NCBI GenBank assembly: GCA_913049755.1
Contig: CAJWXO010000007.1
Span: forward strand, 1 to 25,798
DNA: 25,798 bases
Source of the DNA: an uncultured Cryomorphaceae bacterium
GTDB lineage: Bacteria > Bacteroidota > Bacteroidia > Flavobacteriales > Schleiferiaceae
Direction: 5' to 3'
Below the pieces are notes generated by a model, which was given only the letters and a program-made list of their open reading frames with translations, did not search any database and was not told the DNA's origin. The translations under genes and the position numbers were made by a program. Below, piece by piece: positions 24,282 through 25,798 of the stretch (positions are counted from its first letter, which is position 1; each line of letters opens with the position of its first letter).

Positions 24282-25120
24282 TCAAATCCATGACAGGTTT
24301 TGGGAAAGGGCAAACAAAAAGCTCATCAACTCAAATCAAAGTAGAAATTCGTTCTCTAAATAGTAAAAATTTAGATCTATCAATTAGATGCCCTAGTGAT
24401 TTTCGTGAACGCGAAATATTGTGGCGCAAACGAATAGGAGAGAAGCTCGAACGCGGGAAAGTTGATATTAATATTAATCGCGAAATAAATAATGAACTAA
24501 AGTCTGGGATAAACTTGAATTGGCTTAAGAGGGTTATGTCTGAACTTCAATCTGTAAGCTCTGAACCAATACCCCATTCAGATTTGCTGATGATGGCACT
24601 TAGAATTCCTGTTCAAAATGAACATTCAGAGATTACAGAAAAAGAATGGAAAGATGTTGATTTGGCAATTGATAATGCTATTGTTTCTTTAGATGAGTTT
24701 AGAGTAAATGAAGGAGTTGTCTTAGAATCTGACTTAGAGAAAAACCTTTCATCTATCGAAGCGAGACTTTCGTCTATTCAACCATTCGAGGAAGAACGCA
24801 TGAAAAATCTAAAAAATAAGCTGATTCGAGGATTAGGCGAAGTTCAGTTCGATAAGAACAGGTTTGAACAAGAGTTGATTTATTACTTGGAGAAGCTAGA
24901 TATTAATGAAGAGAAAGTTCGCCTTAAGTTTCATGTCGACCATTTTAGACAATCTATGATAGATGGGAATGGCAGAAGATTAGGATTTATAAGCCAAGAA
25001 ATTGGTAGAGAGATAAATACACTGGGGAGTAAATCTAATCATGCCGGCATGCAAAAAATTGTTGTTGAAATGAAAGAGGCTCTTGATAAAATAAAAGAAC
25101 AAGTACTAAATATTTTATGA
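24278..25120 (+). CDS. yicC: YicC-family endoribonuclease
   Basis: 280 residues. It starts with the family signature 'MIKSMTGFGKG' followed by 'IKVEIRSLNSKNLDLSIRCP' (YicC N-terminal domain). It ends with the DUF1732 domain, including 'KLDINEEKVRLKFHVDHFRQ', 'RRLGFISQEIGREINTLGSKSNH' and 'VEMKEALDKIKEQVLNIL'. YicC proteins act as RNases in E. coli. An in-frame GTG at 24272 exists but would only add Met-Ala; ATG 24278 overlaps the gluQ stop (ATGA) and fits the family. The stop overlaps the gmk start in the same way. Confidence 0.94.
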   Translation: MIKSMTGFGKGQTKSSSTQIKVEIRSLNSKNLDLSIRCPSDFREREILWRKRIGEKLERGKVDININREINNELKSGINLNWLKRVMSELQSVSSEPIPHSDLLMMALRIPVQNEHSEITEKEWKDVDLAIDNAIVSLDEFRVNEGVVLESDLEKNLSSIEARLSSIQPFEEERMKNLKNKLIRGLGEVQFDKNRFEQELIYYLEKLDINEEKVRLKFHVDHFRQSMIDGNGRRLGFISQEIGREINTLGSKSNHAGMQKIVVEMKEALDKIKEQVLNIL

Positions 25121-25677
25121 AACTCTTAGTCCTCGCCGCACCGTCTGGATCCGGTAAAACGACATTAGTTCATCGATTGCTCGAGAATTTTCCGACATTG
25201 GCGTTTAGTATTTCTGCAACAACAAGACAACCAAGGTTGAATGAGCAAGATGGTGTTGACTATCACTTTTTGTCACTAACTGATTTTAAAGAAAAAATAA
25301 AATCTAAATCTTTTTTAGAATGGGAAGAAGTGTATGAAGACAATTTTTATGGATCACTTGAATCTGATGTTCAGAAACTTTGGAACAAAGGACAGACAGT
25401 TATTTTTGATATAGACGTTCATGGAGGGGTTAGACTAAAAGAAAAGTATAATCTCAATACTTTATCTATTTTCATTATGCCTCCGTCATTAGAAGTACTT
25501 GAACATCGTTTAAGAAAAAGAGGGACCGATAGTAAGGACAGAATTCATCATCGAATGGCCAAAGCAAAAGAAGAAATAAGTTTCGCTGCAAATTTTGATC
25601 ATGTAATCATCAACGATCAAATAGAAACTGCATTTAAGCAAATTCATGAACTTGTAGCAAAATTTATAAGCCCATGA
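25117..25677 (+). CDS. gmk: Guanylate kinase
   Basis: 186 residues, as usual in this phylum. The P-loop is 'APSGSGKTTLVHRLL' (about residues 8-16). The GMP-binding region has 'FSISATTRQPRLNEQDGVDYHFL' and 'FLEWEEVYEDNFYGSL', and Walker B-like 'VIFDIDVHGG' follows. 'LRKRGTDSKDRIHHRMAKAKEEI' is the lid. It phosphorylates GMP (and dGMP) to the diphosphate with ATP. It starts by ATGA overlap with yicC and ends by ATGA overlap with nadD. Confidence 0.96.
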   Translation: MKLLVLAAPSGSGKTTLVHRLLENFPTLAFSISATTRQPRLNEQDGVDYHFLSLTDFKEKIKSKSFLEWEEVYEDNFYGSLESDVQKLWNKGQTVIFDIDVHGGVRLKEKYNLNTLSIFIMPPSLEVLEHRLRKRGTDSKDRIHHRMAKAKEEISFAANFDHVIINDQIETAFKQIHELVAKFISP

Positions 25678-25798
25678 AAATCGGTCTTTTTTTTGGCAGC
25701 TTTAATCCCATTCATAAAAGTCATCTAGAAATTGCTTTGTCCATGTTAAAATGGAAAAAATTAGATGAGATTTGGTTTGTCGTCACTCCTCAAAATCC
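25674..25798 (+). CDS. nadD: Nicotinate-nucleotide adenylyltransferase, 5' part
   Basis: The window ends after 41 full codons. The start ATG overlaps the gmk stop. The visible N-terminus reads 'MKIGLFFGSFNPIHKSHL' then 'EIWFVVTPQN'. The GSFNPIHxxH nucleotidyltransferase motif (HxGH-type) and the 'WFVVTPQ' strand are diagnostic of NadD, which adenylates nicotinate mononucleotide in NAD synthesis. The position after yicC-gmk is a common Bacteroidota arrangement, supporting the call. Confidence 0.9.
   Translation, partial: MKIGLFFGSFNPIHKSHLEIALSMLKWKKLDEIWFVVTPQN

Noticed and set aside
1..25798. CRISPR arrays, insertion sequences, phage genes, tRNA or rRNA genes
   Set aside because: No repeated spacer units, transposase, integrase or cloverleaf/rRNA sequence was seen when reading both strands. 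A covariance-model search would be the decisive check.

Overview
The window looks like chromosome of a marine member of the Bacteroidota, probably order Flavobacteriales. The evidence is an AT-rich genome, a gliding-motility-type (T9SS type B) C-terminal sorting domain, Bacteroidota-style promoter elements (TTTG about 19 nt upstream of TAnnTTTG) with few Shine-Dalgarno sites, and a flavobacterial-type proteorhodopsin with Met at the green-tuning position. No tRNA, rRNA, insertion sequence, phage gene or CRISPR array was seen. Species cannot be named from this sequence.

Layout. (1) 1-2433, plus: the end of one FtsX/LolCE-type ABC permease, a second permease and a LolD-like ATPase. (2) 2444-9509, minus: asnS, rpoN, a large secreted T9SS-sorted protein and uvrC, with a 32-nt perfect palindrome between the last two. 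(3) 9689-16334, plus: an efflux operon of TetR regulator, TolC-like outer-membrane channel, lipoprotein membrane-fusion protein and RND pump; a 15-bp palindrome just downstream of the predicted tetR promoter is a good operator candidate. (4) 16414-18018, plus: an unusually compact 1-deoxyxylulose-5-phosphate synthase (dxs), abutting convergent trpS. (5) 19079-20972: an unrecognised four-helix membrane protein diverging from a proton-pumping proteorhodopsin across a 364-bp intergenic region that holds a promoter and two inverted repeats. (6) 21032-23384, minus: PLP-dependent cystathionine synthase/lyase, a TrkA/KtrA-type potassium regulator and a small lipoprotein. (7) 23442 to the end, plus: gluQ, yicC, gmk and the start of nadD, joined by ATGA stop/start overlaps.

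How it fits together. Most genes are housekeeping (translation, repair, nucleotide and cofactor synthesis). The accessory parts are the efflux operon and the light-driven proton pump. The rhodopsin has the retinal lysine, the DTE proton-pump triad and a glycine (residue 146) where bacteriorhodopsin has Trp138 and GPR has Phe152. That glycine opens the fenestration used by xanthorhodopsin-type pumps to hold a carotenoid antenna. The nearby dxs makes the first MEP-pathway precursor of isoprenoids (hence carotenoids and retinal), but no carotenoid or blh gene is in the window.

The strongest regulatory pattern is a -7-like element placed exactly 4 nt before the start codon of dxs, trpS, metB and, more weakly, gluQ. 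The trpS and metB copies are the same octamer, TACCTTCG. The geometry predicts leaderless mRNAs, and it agrees with start codons chosen independently from protein homology.
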